Assembly: GCF_041928815.1 (NCBI RefSeq)
Contig: NZ_JBHFEI010000002.1
Location: 248,001-312,000, forward strand
DNA from: JBHFEI01 sp041928815
Lineage (GTDB): Bacteria; Pseudomonadota; Alphaproteobacteria; Rhizobiales; Rhizobiaceae
Direction of reading: 5' to 3'
Length of the DNA: 64,000 bases
The position numbers and the translations under genes were made by a program. Positions within the stretch are counted from its first letter, which is position 1. Each line of letters starts with the position of its first letter. Positions 34,328 to 42,153 of this stretch are shown one piece after another. The notes beneath the pieces were generated by a model, which had not been told where the DNA came from, searched no databases, and saw only the letters and a list, made by a program, of their open reading frames with translations.

Positions 34328-35287
34328 TCAGGCGCGGTGCGACGGCGCCAGCGTGCGGGCGATCAGGGCGAGGACGGCGTCCGCGTCGATCCCCGTGCAG
34401 ACGGACTGGCTCGGTCGCCCGTCCCAGTCGCTCGGGCCGAAGCGGCGGCCGTCCGGCTTCTGCACGGTCATGCCGTCGGCGATGCCGCCGCAGACGACGC
34501 GGACCGCGCCGCTGCGCGTCGAAAAAAGCTCCGGCGCCACGACATAGGCGCAGGCGCAGCTGTCGTGCACGACCATGCCGTCGTCGACGATCCCCTCGTA
34601 GAAGCCGATGTAGAAGGCGGAGATGTCGGCGAGCAGCCGCGCCCTCGCGCCGCCGGCCTCGGCGATCGTGGCCAGCGCCGCCCGCGTCATCACCGTCCGC
34701 ATCGTCACGTCGAGGCCGACGGCGACCACCGGCCAGGGCGCGGTGAAGACCGCGTCGGCCGCTTCCGGATCGCCGTGGATGTTCGCCTCGGCGGCCGGCG
34801 TCACATTGCCCGGAACGTCGAATGCCCCGCCCATGATGACGACCTGGCGCACGAGGCCGGCGATCCCGGGGTCCTCCTTGAGCGCCAGCGCCAGATTGGT
34901 CATGCGGCCGACGGCGACGAGCGTCACCGCGCCCGGATCGGCGCGCACGGCGTCGATGATGAAGCGGTGGGCGGGACGCGGGTCGAGGGGAAGGTCGATC
35001 GTGCCCGGCACGCCGATATTGCCGAGCCCGTCGTCGCCGTGAATGAAGGTCGGCCAGTCCGCCTGCGGCCGCGCCGGATCGAGCGTTTCGGCAAGCCCGC
35101 GCGCGACGGGTGCGGCGATCTGCCATTCGCGCTTGAGGAACAGGGCGTTGCGCGTCGTCGTCTCGATCGCGGCATTGCCGAAGACGGTGGTGATGCCGAT
35201 GAGGTCGATGTCGGGATGATGGTGGAGGAAGAGGAGCGCCATGGCGTCGTCGACGCCGGGGTCCGTGTCGAAAATGACCTTGTGCAT
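34328..35287 (-). CDS. Inosine-uridine-preferring nucleoside hydrolase
   Basis: 319 aa. 'VIFDTDPGVDDAMALL' is the Ca2+-binding DxDxxxDD fingerprint of IUNH enzymes; 'LVAVGRMTNLALAL', 'VVIMGGAFDVPGNVTPAAEANIHGDPEAA' and the 'DVTMRTVM' active-site histidine region (here without the usual His, Thr-Met-Arg instead) follow. It hydrolyses the N-glycosidic bond of nucleosides to base and ribose for salvage. An AGGA lies before the ATG at 35287. It follows the DadA-like gene by eight bases on the same strand, so both form a two-gene operon. Confidence 0.92.
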   Translation of the reverse strand: MHKVIFDTDPGVDDAMALLFLHHHPDIDLIGITTVFGNAAIETTTRNALFLKREWQIAAPVARGLAETLDPARPQADWPTFIHGDDGLGNIGVPGTIDLPLDPRPAHRFIIDAVRADPGAVTLVAVGRMTNLALALKEDPGIAGLVRQVVIMGGAFDVPGNVTPAAEANIHGDPEAADAVFTAPWPVVAVGLDVTMRTVMTRAALATIAEAGGARARLLADISAFYIGFYEGIVDDGMVVHDSCACAYVVAPELFSTRSGAVRVVCGGIADGMTVQKPDGRRFGPSDWDGRPSQSVCTGIDADAVLALIARTLAPSHRA

Positions 35288-35295
35288 GGATGGTC

Positions 35296-36531
35296 CTACT
35301 GGAAACGCTCGATGCTGAACGGGTTCTCCTGCGGACTGCCGTCGCCGGTCAGCAGGTCGGCGACGCGTCGTCCGGTGACGGCCGAGAGCGTGACGCCGAG
35401 ATGGCCGTGGCCGAAGGCGAGCGCGATGCGCCGGTCCTGCGGCACGAGGCCGATCACCGGCACGGAATCCGGCGTCGACGGCCGGCAGCCCATCCATTCG
35501 ACGCCACCCTCCTCGGGAAGCGCCGGCACGTAGCGGCGCATCTTCGCCCGCATCGCTGCCGCGCGCGCATAATTCGCCGGCGCCTCGGGCGCGGCCATCT
35601 CGACCGCGCCGCCGATCCTGAGCCCGATGTCGAGCGGCGAGGCGCAGAAGCCGTGCTCGGAGAAGAAGACGGGCATGGGCAGGGACACGGGCGCGCTCGC
35701 CCAGGTCGTGTTGTAGCCGCGCTCGGTTTCGAGCAGCACCTTGAGGCCGAGCGCCTTCACCAGTATGCGCGACCAGACGCCGGCGGAGATCAGCACCTTG
35801 TCGAACATGCGCTCGACCCCGCTTTCGTCGCGGATGACCACGCCGTCCTGCTGCGGGCGGACCGCGATCACCTTCGCCGCATGGAGCGCGCCGCGGGCGC
35901 GGATATACGCGCGCAGGCCCTCGAGCAGGGCCGGCGGATCGGGAAACATGCCGTAGCCGGTGCAGAAGACGGCGCCGGCGAAGCGGCCCTCGAGCGCCGG
36001 CGCGCGGTCGCGGGTGGCGCGGGCGTCGAGCCGTTCCACCTGGTGGCCGAGGATGCGGGCGTTCTCGGCCTCGGCGGAAAAGGCGCGATCGAGCCGGGCG
36101 GTGCTGTCGAAGACGTGCAGCGCGCCGGTCTCGCGCACATGCAGCGGCAGGCCGGTCATTTCCGAGAGCCGGCGATGTTCCGCGCGCGCCTCGCGCATCA
36201 GCAGTGTCAGCGCCCGCTTCGATTCCTCCGCGCGCGAGGGGCGGGAGGCGGCGAGGAAGGCGAGCAGCCAGGGGGCGAGGCGGGTCGCATCCTGCCAGCG
36301 CACCGTCAGGGGACCGAGCGGATCGAGGAGCCATTTCGGCGCCGCCAGCACCATCTCCGGCCGGGCGAGCGGATCGATCTCCGGCACCGCGAGCACGCCG
36401 GCATTGCCGACCGAGGCGTGGCGGCGGTCGGGGTCGCGCTCGAACAAAGTGACGCTGTGGCCGCGGTCGATCAGGTTGACCGCCGATGCCGTTCCGATGA
36501 TGCCTGCGCCGACGATGCCGACCGATGCCAT
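35296..36531 (-). CDS. FAD-dependent oxidoreductase, D-amino-acid dehydrogenase-like
   Basis: 411 aa. FAD-binding 'VGIVGAGIIGTASAVNLIDRGHSVTLFERD', 'ASVGNAGVLAVPEIDPLARPEM' and C-terminal 'GCRPSTPDSVPVIGLVPQ ... ALAFGHGHLGVTLSAVTGRRVADLL' are hallmarks of DadA-type dehydrogenases, which oxidise D-amino acids to keto acids and pass electrons to quinone. Rhizobial relatives also act on hydroxyproline-type imino acids. Substrate not fixed by sequence. First gene of an operon with the nucleoside hydrolase, an unusual pairing. Confidence 0.88.
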   Translation of the reverse strand: MASVGIVGAGIIGTASAVNLIDRGHSVTLFERDPDRRHASVGNAGVLAVPEIDPLARPEMVLAAPKWLLDPLGPLTVRWQDATRLAPWLLAFLAASRPSRAEESKRALTLLMREARAEHRRLSEMTGLPLHVRETGALHVFDSTARLDRAFSAEAENARILGHQVERLDARATRDRAPALEGRFAGAVFCTGYGMFPDPPALLEGLRAYIRARGALHAAKVIAVRPQQDGVVIRDESGVERMFDKVLISAGVWSRILVKALGLKVLLETERGYNTTWASAPVSLPMPVFFSEHGFCASPLDIGLRIGGAVEMAAPEAPANYARAAAMRAKMRRYVPALPEEGGVEWMGCRPSTPDSVPVIGLVPQDRRIALAFGHGHLGVTLSAVTGRRVADLLTGDGSPQENPFSIERFQ

Positions 36532-36708
36532 GGTTTGATCCTTCGTCCTTTCGCCCTGACTACATCAGCGGCTGCACGAAAGCCACAGCGGCCCATGCGA
36601 AAGAACGGCCCTGTTTCCTGGGGAACAGCCGTGCCGGGGAGAAGCGGGCATTCTTCTCCTCAAGAGACGGGAACGGCCCGCCTCGTAAACCCTCAGGGAG
36701 ATTTCGCC

Positions 36709-37008
36709 ATGCGCACCTTCGCCATCGCCACCATGATCGCCGTCGTCGGCGCCACGTCCTTCTCCATCCCCTCCTATGCCGCCACGGCCTCGCGCGGTGA
36801 AAGTTCGAACGGCGGCAACGGCCGGTCCGGCGCCTCGCGCGGCGAGTATTTCGACGGGGTGACCCATTACCGCAAGCGCCCGTGGAAGAAGGTCGTGTCC
36901 GGCGCCTATTGCGTCAACGGCCGCGTGCCGCGCTACGACGACTACGGCAACCTCTATTACGAGCGGATCCGCCACTGCGACGACCGCGTCGACATCGAGG
37001 TCCGCTGA
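36709..37008 (+). CDS. Small secreted protein of unknown function (GNLY-type, copy 1)
   Basis: 99 aa. Signal peptide (hydrophobic 4-20, cleavage near 'SYA-AT', residue 24), a Ser/Gly-rich linker, and a C-terminal domain with Cys68 and Cys90. The motif 'RYDDYGNLYYERIRHC' is nearly the same as 'RWDRWGNLYFKTIKIC' in the protein at 45609-45848, with identical cysteine spacing. Predicted periplasmic, with a disulfide likely. CAGGGAG precedes the ATG. No known family recognised. Confidence 0.75.
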   Translation: MRTFAIATMIAVVGATSFSIPSYAATASRGESSNGGNGRSGASRGEYFDGVTHYRKRPWKKVVSGAYCVNGRVPRYDDYGNLYYERIRHCDDRVDIEVR

Positions 37009-37031
37009 TCCCCGTCGCCGGTTGAAGATCG

Positions 37032-37058
37032 GACGCCCGGAGCCTTGCTCCGGGCGTC
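37032..37058. terminator. Terminator hairpin between convergent genes
   Basis: A perfect 11-bp GC-rich stem (37032-37042 with 37048-37058), 5-base loop, between the small secreted protein gene (+) and sitD (-). Short T-tracts on either side make it modest, but position suits a bidirectional terminator. Confidence 0.75.
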
Positions 37059-37059
37059 T

Positions 37060-37908
37060 TCATGCTGCCTCGATGCGGTTGGCGCGGCGGGCGATCAGGG
37101 TGGAGCGGAGGAAGGCCGCGACGAAGAGCCCGCTCATGATCAGGACGATCGTCGGCGCCGGGGCGCTGTCGAGGAAGAAGCTCAGATAGATGCCGGCAAT
37201 GCTGCTGAAGAGGGCTGCCGCGACCGCGACCGCCATCATCGGCCCGAAGCGGCGCGTGACGAGGAAGGCGATGCTGCCGGGCGCGATCAGGAGCGCGACC
37301 GACAGGATGATGCCGACCGCCTTCAGCGCGCCGACGATCGTCAGCGACAGCACGACGAGCAGGCCGTAGTGCAGGAGGTTGACGGGCAGGCCGATGGCGC
37401 TCGCATGCTGGCGGTCGAAAGCGTGCAGCAACAGGTCCTTGTGCCGGCCGTAGGTAAAGGCGGTGGCGGCGAGCGCGATGAGGGCGGTCGTCAGCACGTC
37501 GCCCGGGGAGAGGCCGAGCATGTCGCCGAAGAGGATGTGGTCGAGATGCACGTCCGGCCGGATCCAGACGTAGAGGACGAGGCCGATGCCGAACATGCCG
37601 GAAAAGACGATGCCGAGCACCGTGTCCTCCTTGATGCGGCTGTTGGCGCGGATGAAGCCGGCGGAGAGCGCGCAGAAGAGGCCGGCGGCGAACGCGCCGA
37701 GCGACAGCGGCAGGCCTGCCATGTAGGCGGCGACGATGCCCGGCAGCACGGCATGGGAGACGGCGTCGCCCATCAGCGACCAGCCCTTCAGCACGAGGAA
37801 GCACGAGATCAGCGCCATCGGCAGGGCGATCACCAGCGTCGTGGCGAAGGCATATTGCATGAACGGAAGCTGGAAAGGCAGCAGCGCCCCTTCGAGGATC
37901 CCGCTCAT
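37060..37908 (-). CDS. sitD: Manganese/iron ABC transporter permease
   Basis: 282 aa. ABC-3 (ZnuB/SitD) family with eight or so membrane segments; 'LKGWSLMGDAVSHAVLPGIVAAYM' and 'GIVFSGMFGIGLVLYVWI' are typical. Second permease of sitABCD, ATG overlapping sitC (ATGA). It imports Mn2+ (and possibly Fe2+) with SitABC. Convergent with a small secreted protein gene across a shared hairpin. Confidence 0.93.
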   Translation of the reverse strand: MSGILEGALLPFQLPFMQYAFATTLVIALPMALISCFLVLKGWSLMGDAVSHAVLPGIVAAYMAGLPLSLGAFAAGLFCALSAGFIRANSRIKEDTVLGIVFSGMFGIGLVLYVWIRPDVHLDHILFGDMLGLSPGDVLTTALIALAATAFTYGRHKDLLLHAFDRQHASAIGLPVNLLHYGLLVVLSLTIVGALKAVGIILSVALLIAPGSIAFLVTRRFGPMMAVAVAAALFSSIAGIYLSFFLDSAPAPTIVLIMSGLFVAAFLRSTLIARRANRIEAA

Positions 37909-38771
37909 CGCGCCGTCTCCGGTTCTTCGAGCGCGGCGCGGGCGCGGCGGCGGGCGGCGAGCATGCCGTGCTTCGGGGCAAGCACGAAGGCTGTCAGGAA
38001 GATCAGCGTCTGAGCCACGACGATGACGCCGCCGGTGGCGCCGTCGAGGAAATAACTCGCATAGGCGCCGAGAACGCTGGTGCCCGCGCCGATCGCGAAG
38101 GCGAGCACGATCAGCCGCTGGAAGCGGTCGGTCAGGAGATAGGCGGTGGCGCCCGGCGTGACGACCATGGCGATGACGAGGAAGGCGCCGGCCGTCTGCA
38201 TCGCCGCGACCGTCGAGGCGCTGAGCAGGGCGAAGAACAGCACCTTCAGCGCCAGCGGGTTGAGGCCGATCGAGCGGGCATGGCTCTCGTCGAAGAAGGT
38301 GACCATCAGGTCCTTCCACTTGAGGAACAGGATGGCGAGACTGACGCCGCCGATCAGCACGAGCTGCAGCGTGTCGCCGGGGGTGATGGCGAGGATGTTG
38401 CCCATGACGATCGTCTGGATGTTCACCGAGGTCGGCGACAGCGACACCATGAACAGGCCGAGGCCGAAGAAGGAGGTGAAGATCATGCCGATGATCGCGT
38501 CCTCGCGCAGCTTGGTGCGGCGGTTGAGGAAGATCATCGCCGCGGCCGCGAGCCCGCCGGAGAGGAAGGCGCCGGCGGCAAAGGGCAGGCCGAGCATGTA
38601 GGCGCCGGCGACGCCGGGCACGATCGCATGGGAGAGCGCGTCGCCGATCAGCGACCAGCCCTTCAGCATCAGATAGGCGGAGAGGAAGCCGCAGACGCCG
38701 CCGATCAGGCCGCTGACCCAGATGGCGTTGATCATGTAGTCGTACTGAAACGGCTCCAGCAGGCTAGTCAT
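37905..38771 (-). CDS. sitC: Manganese/iron ABC transporter permease
   Basis: 288 aa. ABC-3 family: 'LKGWSLIGDALSHAIVPGVAGAYMLGLP', 'SVNIQTIVMGNILAITPGD', 'FFDESHARSIGLN'. About eight membrane segments. Overlaps sitB by eight bases and sitD by four. It forms the membrane channel with SitD. Confidence 0.93.
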   Translation of the reverse strand: MTSLLEPFQYDYMINAIWVSGLIGGVCGFLSAYLMLKGWSLIGDALSHAIVPGVAGAYMLGLPFAAGAFLSGGLAAAAMIFLNRRTKLREDAIIGMIFTSFFGLGLFMVSLSPTSVNIQTIVMGNILAITPGDTLQLVLIGGVSLAILFLKWKDLMVTFFDESHARSIGLNPLALKVLFFALLSASTVAAMQTAGAFLVIAMVVTPGATAYLLTDRFQRLIVLAFAIGAGTSVLGAYASYFLDGATGGVIVVAQTLIFLTAFVLAPKHGMLAARRRARAALEEPETAR

Positions 38772-39651
38772 GCCGCGCGGTCTCCGCCTTCGGTGCCGTC
38801 GTGTCGCCGGTGCCGTAGATGACGAAGGGTTTTTCGTCGTCGCTGAGCACGGTGAGGCGACGCGGGTCGGCGTCGTCGTGCAGGTCCTGGCCGGCGAGGA
38901 TGAAGTGCCGGAGTGCGCCGCCGAAGGCCTTTTTCAGGTTTTCCTCGGTGAAGACGTCCGTGGTCGGTCCGGAGGCGAGCACGGTGCGGTTGACGAAGAC
39001 GGTGCGGTCGCAGAATTCCGGGACGCTGCCGAGATTGTGGGTCGAGACCAGCATCACCCGGCCTTCGTCGCGCAGCGCCTTCAAAAGGTCGATGATCTGT
39101 TCCTCGGTGGTGACGTCGACGCCGGTGAAGGGTTCGTCGAGCAGGATCACCTGGCCTTCCTGCGCCAGCGCCCGGGCGAGGAAGACGCGCTTCTTCTGCC
39201 CGCCCGAGAGTTCGCCGATCTGGCGCTTGCGGTAGTCGGCCATGCGGACGCGGTCGAGCGCCATGTCGACCATCTCGCGGTCGCGGGCGGACGGCATGCG
39301 CAGCCAGTTCATGTGGCCGTAGCGGCCCATCATCACCACATCCTCGACGAGGACCGGGAAATTCCAGTCGACGTCCTCGGCCTGCGGCACATAGGCGACC
39401 AGATTGCGCTTCAGCGCATCCTTCACCGGCAGGCCATGAATGGCGACGGAACCGGCGGCGAGCGGCACGAAGCCCATGATCGCCTTGAACAGCGTCGACT
39501 TGCCGGAGCCGTTGACGCCGACCAGCGCCGTGATCGTGCCGCGCGGGATGGAGAAGCTCGCATGGCGCAGCGCCGTGTGGCCGTTGCGGTAGGTGACGGT
39601 GACGTCCTTGGCCTCGATGCCGGCGCGGCCGGGGGCTCTGCCCATCCTCAT
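38764..39651 (-). CDS. sitB: Manganese/iron ABC transporter ATP-binding protein
   Basis: 295 aa. Walker A 'GVNGSGKSTLF', Q-loop region 'VAYVPQAEDVDWNFPV', signature 'LSGGQKKRVFLARAL', Walker B 'VILLDEPFTGVD', H-loop 'VSTHNLG'. A C-terminal tail after about residue 250 is not conserved. Start at 39651 overlaps sitA; an ATG at 39645 is equally near. Confidence 0.94.
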   Translation of the reverse strand: MRMGRAPGRAGIEAKDVTVTYRNGHTALRHASFSIPRGTITALVGVNGSGKSTLFKAIMGFVPLAAGSVAIHGLPVKDALKRNLVAYVPQAEDVDWNFPVLVEDVVMMGRYGHMNWLRMPSARDREMVDMALDRVRMADYRKRQIGELSGGQKKRVFLARALAQEGQVILLDEPFTGVDVTTEEQIIDLLKALRDEGRVMLVSTHNLGSVPEFCDRTVFVNRTVLASGPTTDVFTEENLKKAFGGALRHFILAGQDLHDDADPRRLTVLSDDEKPFVIYGTGDTTAPKAETARHD

Positions 39652-40544
39652 TGCGACAGGCCTTTCACGATCGTGTCCGTGGTGACCTTCATCATGTCGA
39701 GATAGGTCGGCACCGGCCCGTCCGCCTCGCTCAGCGAATCGACGTAGAGGATGCCGCCATAGGCGGCGCCGGTCTCCTCGGCGACCTGCATGGCCGGATT
39801 GGGCGAGACGGTGCTTTCGGAGAAGATGACGTGGATGGCGTGTTCGCGCATCGCGTCGATCACCGCCTTCACCTGCTTCGGCGTGCCCTGGCTGTCGGCA
39901 TTGATCGGCCAGAGATAGAGTTCCTTCAGGCCGAAGTCGCGGGCGAGATAGCTGAAGGCGCCCTCGCTGGTGACGAGCCAGCGCTTCCCCTCCGGCAGGC
40001 GGCCGATCTGCGCGCCGACCTCCGCGGCCAGCGCCCGGATCTTCTCGCCATAGGCCTTCGCGTTGGCGTCATAGACGGCGGCATTGTCCGGATCGATGCC
40101 CGCGAGCGCCTTGCGGATGTTCTCGACGTAGATCAGCGCATTCTCGGGCGACATCCAGGCGTGCGGATTGGGCTTGCCCTCGTAGGGGCCTTCGGAAATG
40201 CCCATCGGCTCGATCCCGTCGCTGACGACGACGTTCGGCACATTGCCGAGATTCTGCAGGAAGCGCTGGAACCAGGCTTCGAGGTTGAGCCCGTTCCAGA
40301 GCACGAGGTCGGCGTCCGAGGTCTTCAGGATGTCGCGCGGCGTCGGCTGGTAGTTGTGGATCTCCGCCCCCGGCTTGGTGATCGACTCCACCTCCGCCGC
40401 CTCGCCGGCGACGTTGCGGGCGATGTCGGCGATGACGGTGAAGGTGGTGACCACCTTCGGCTTCTCCGCCAGCGCGGGCGTCGAAAGCAGGAGGGCCCCC
40501 GCCAGGGCGGAGACGCATGCGAGGATGCGATGTCGAAAGGGCAT
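39648..40544 (-). CDS. sitA: Manganese/iron-binding periplasmic protein
   Basis: 298 aa. Signal peptide ends near 'TPALA-EKP' (about residue 27). Metal ligands of the cluster-9 fold are visible: 'GAEIHNYQPTPRD' (His), 'KPNPHAWMSPENA' (His), 'TSEGAFSYLARDFGL' (Glu) and 'IFSESTVSP' (acidic). The start at 40544 (GAGG upstream) is preferred to ATG 40577, which lies inside a regulatory MRS box. First gene of sitABCD; regulation by the Mn-responsive Fur homologue Mur is strongly implied by the two boxes upstream. Confidence 0.95.
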   Translation of the reverse strand: MPFRHRILACVSALAGALLLSTPALAEKPKVVTTFTVIADIARNVAGEAAEVESITKPGAEIHNYQPTPRDILKTSDADLVLWNGLNLEAWFQRFLQNLGNVPNVVVSDGIEPMGISEGPYEGKPNPHAWMSPENALIYVENIRKALAGIDPDNAAVYDANAKAYGEKIRALAAEVGAQIGRLPEGKRWLVTSEGAFSYLARDFGLKELYLWPINADSQGTPKQVKAVIDAMREHAIHVIFSESTVSPNPAMQVAEETGAAYGGILYVDSLSEADGPVPTYLDMMKVTTDTIVKGLSQ

Positions 40545-40555
40545 GGTCGCCTCAT

Positions 40556-40580
40556 GCGAATTGCGAATGAGTTGCATTCG
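40556..40580 (-). promoter_or_regulatory. MRS box (Mur-responsive), start-proximal copy
   Basis: On the minus strand TGCAACTCATTCGCAA, 15 of 16 bases identical to the copy at 40614-40630 but on the opposite strand. It covers the expected transcription start of sitA, so Mur binding would block initiation. It matches the MRS sequence described for rhizobial mur and sit promoters. Confidence 0.8.
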
Positions 40581-40608
40581 AATATAAGCCGATCTTGGGC
40601 GCTGTCAA
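40581..40608 (-). promoter_or_regulatory. sigma-70 promoter of sitABCD
   Basis: Minus strand: -35 TTGACA (40608-40603, perfect), 16-base spacer, -10 TATATT (40586-40581). It lies between two inverted MRS boxes. Predicted start near 40574, giving a ~30-base leader before ATG 40544. Confidence 0.85.
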
Positions 40609-40612
40609 CGCT

Positions 40613-40630
40613 ATTGCAAATCATTCGCAA
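40613..40630 (+). promoter_or_regulatory. MRS box (Mur-responsive), upstream copy
   Basis: TTGCAAATCATTCGCAA directly upstream of the -35 box; inverted relative to the copy at 40556-40580. Together they flank the sitA promoter. Confidence 0.8.
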
Positions 40631-40818
40631 CAATTCGCCGTATGCTTAATCCTTTGGAAACGCGGCGGCGCTAGGATTCCAGCGTCAGGTTTTCCGGCCT
40701 GCCGGCGCGCCGTCTCGAAGGGGTCGCCGGCGGCCGTTCCCCCTGCCGCCGGGAGGCATCGCTGCCTGGCGGGCCTCGTAGTGTATGGAGTGGTGGCGAT
40801 GACGGCGGAGCGGCGCGG

Positions 40819-42084
40819 ATGAAGCTCGGTCTGAAGGGGCTGAGGCCCTCGCGGAAGATGACGTTGATTCTCGCCGGCGCGCTCGTCGTCGCCGGATCCT
40901 CCGGCGCGGCCGCGCTCTACGTGATGGGCGGAGACGAAGGCGGGCCGGCCCTGATGGCCCGGCGCAGTTCTCCTTCCGGCGTCGAATGCACCCTGATCCG
41001 CACGCTGAAGATCAGCCGCAACCAGCAGCGCTGGATCCGCCGCTATGTCCGCGCCGACAGCGCCGACGGCCGCGAGCGGGCGCTGACGGCGCTTCGCGTC
41101 GCCGGCGTGCTCGCCGCGCAGGAGAAGGCGGATCTCTACCAGGTGGTCGTCGTCGACGCGAAGGGGCCGGAGACGCGCGCCGACATCCGCGGCGCGGCGA
41201 TCGGCGCGGAGGTGCTGTTTGCCCCCGATCCGCAGAAGTTTCCCGGTTTCGACGGCCCGTTCAAGGCCGAGTACCGGACCGGCCGCGCCAATGTCGCGGG
41301 CCTCTTCCAGGGCGAGAAGGTGTCGCTGGCGACGGACGATATCCGCGCGGCGATGACCGCGATGACCGACCGCTCCGACTGCCGCGACCCGGTCGCGGAG
41401 GCGCAGGCGGCAGCCGCCGCGGAGAAGGCGGCCGCGGGCGGCGGACATGGCGGATCGGCGGCGGCGAAGCACGGCGACGAGACCAGCGTCGAGGCCGGCC
41501 AGACCGATGCCCCGGCCGAGGAACACGCGCCGGCGGGCGAGCATGCCCCCGAGGGCGACGGTGTTCCTGTCGCCGATGGCGCGGGCGCGGCGCATGGGGA
41601 GGCGGCACAGGCGGACGGCCACGGCGACGCGCCGGCCGCGGACGGCGGTGGCGCCGACACGGCGAAGGCCGGCGGCCACGGCGACGCGGCGGCGGAGGCC
41701 GAAGGCGGCATGTTCTCCTCGATCACCGCGCTCGTCTTCGGCAAGCCGGAGGCGGCGAGCGACCATGGCGGAGCGGGTGGCGGCGAAGCGGCGCCCCGGG
41801 GATGGCTCGACCGGGCGAAGGCGATGGTTCTCGGCGATCCCGCCGGCGACGGCGAAGCGGCGGCGGCCGGCAGCGGGAAGGGCCTGATCGACACGGCGCT
41901 TTCCTTCGTCCTCGGCGATCCGGAGGCCGGTCCGCCTCCCGTGACGGAAGAAGCAAAGATGCCGCCCGCCGGCGATCACGGCGGAGCACCTTCCGGGGAC
42001 GCCGCCGCCCATGGCGCGGAGCCCGCCCCGGCGGCGGAGGCGCACGGCACCGACGAGAAGGCGAAAACGGCAGCGACGCACTGA
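40819..42084 (+). CDS. His/Ala/Gly-rich membrane-anchored protein of unknown function
   Basis: 421 aa. A short basic N-terminus, one membrane segment (about 14-36), a folded-looking domain (about 55-195, with 'NQQRWIRRYVRADSADGRERALTALRVAGVL'), then a low-complexity half rich in Ala, Gly, Asp, Glu and about 15 His ('GGHGG', 'DGHGDAP', 'GGHGDA'). Three short hydrophobic repeats, 'ITALVFGKPEA' (about 300-313), 'AKAMVLGDPAG' (331-343) and 'ALSFVLGDPEA' (359-371), sit inside it. Divergent from sitABCD with MRS boxes between. A metal-related envelope role is possible but unproven. No family recognised. Confidence 0.7.
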   Translation: MKLGLKGLRPSRKMTLILAGALVVAGSSGAAALYVMGGDEGGPALMARRSSPSGVECTLIRTLKISRNQQRWIRRYVRADSADGRERALTALRVAGVLAAQEKADLYQVVVVDAKGPETRADIRGAAIGAEVLFAPDPQKFPGFDGPFKAEYRTGRANVAGLFQGEKVSLATDDIRAAMTAMTDRSDCRDPVAEAQAAAAAEKAAAGGGHGGSAAAKHGDETSVEAGQTDAPAEEHAPAGEHAPEGDGVPVADGAGAAHGEAAQADGHGDAPAADGGGADTAKAGGHGDAAAEAEGGMFSSITALVFGKPEAASDHGGAGGGEAAPRGWLDRAKAMVLGDPAGDGEAAAAGSGKGLIDTALSFVLGDPEAGPPPVTEEAKMPPAGDHGGAPSGDAAAHGAEPAPAAEAHGTDEKAKTAATH

Positions 42085-42114
42085 CGCCGTCCGGCCGCAC
42101 TGATGCACGGCAGG

Positions 42115-42139
42115 ACGCGCCGTCTCCCGGACGGCGCGT
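42115..42139. terminator. Hairpin between convergent His-rich gene and lysS
   Basis: A 10-bp GC stem (42115-42124 with 42130-42139) and 5-base loop, 30 bases after the + gene stop and 15 bases past the lysS stop on the minus strand. No T-run, so it is likely a weak or Rho-assisted terminator for both. Confidence 0.5.
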
Positions 42140-42153
42140 TCCCGGATGTCTGC

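Noticed and set aside
40545..40577. Starting SitA at the ATG at 40577
   Set aside because: That codon is inside an MRS box and close to the predicted transcription start; the next ATG (40544) has a ribosome site and begins the signal peptide.
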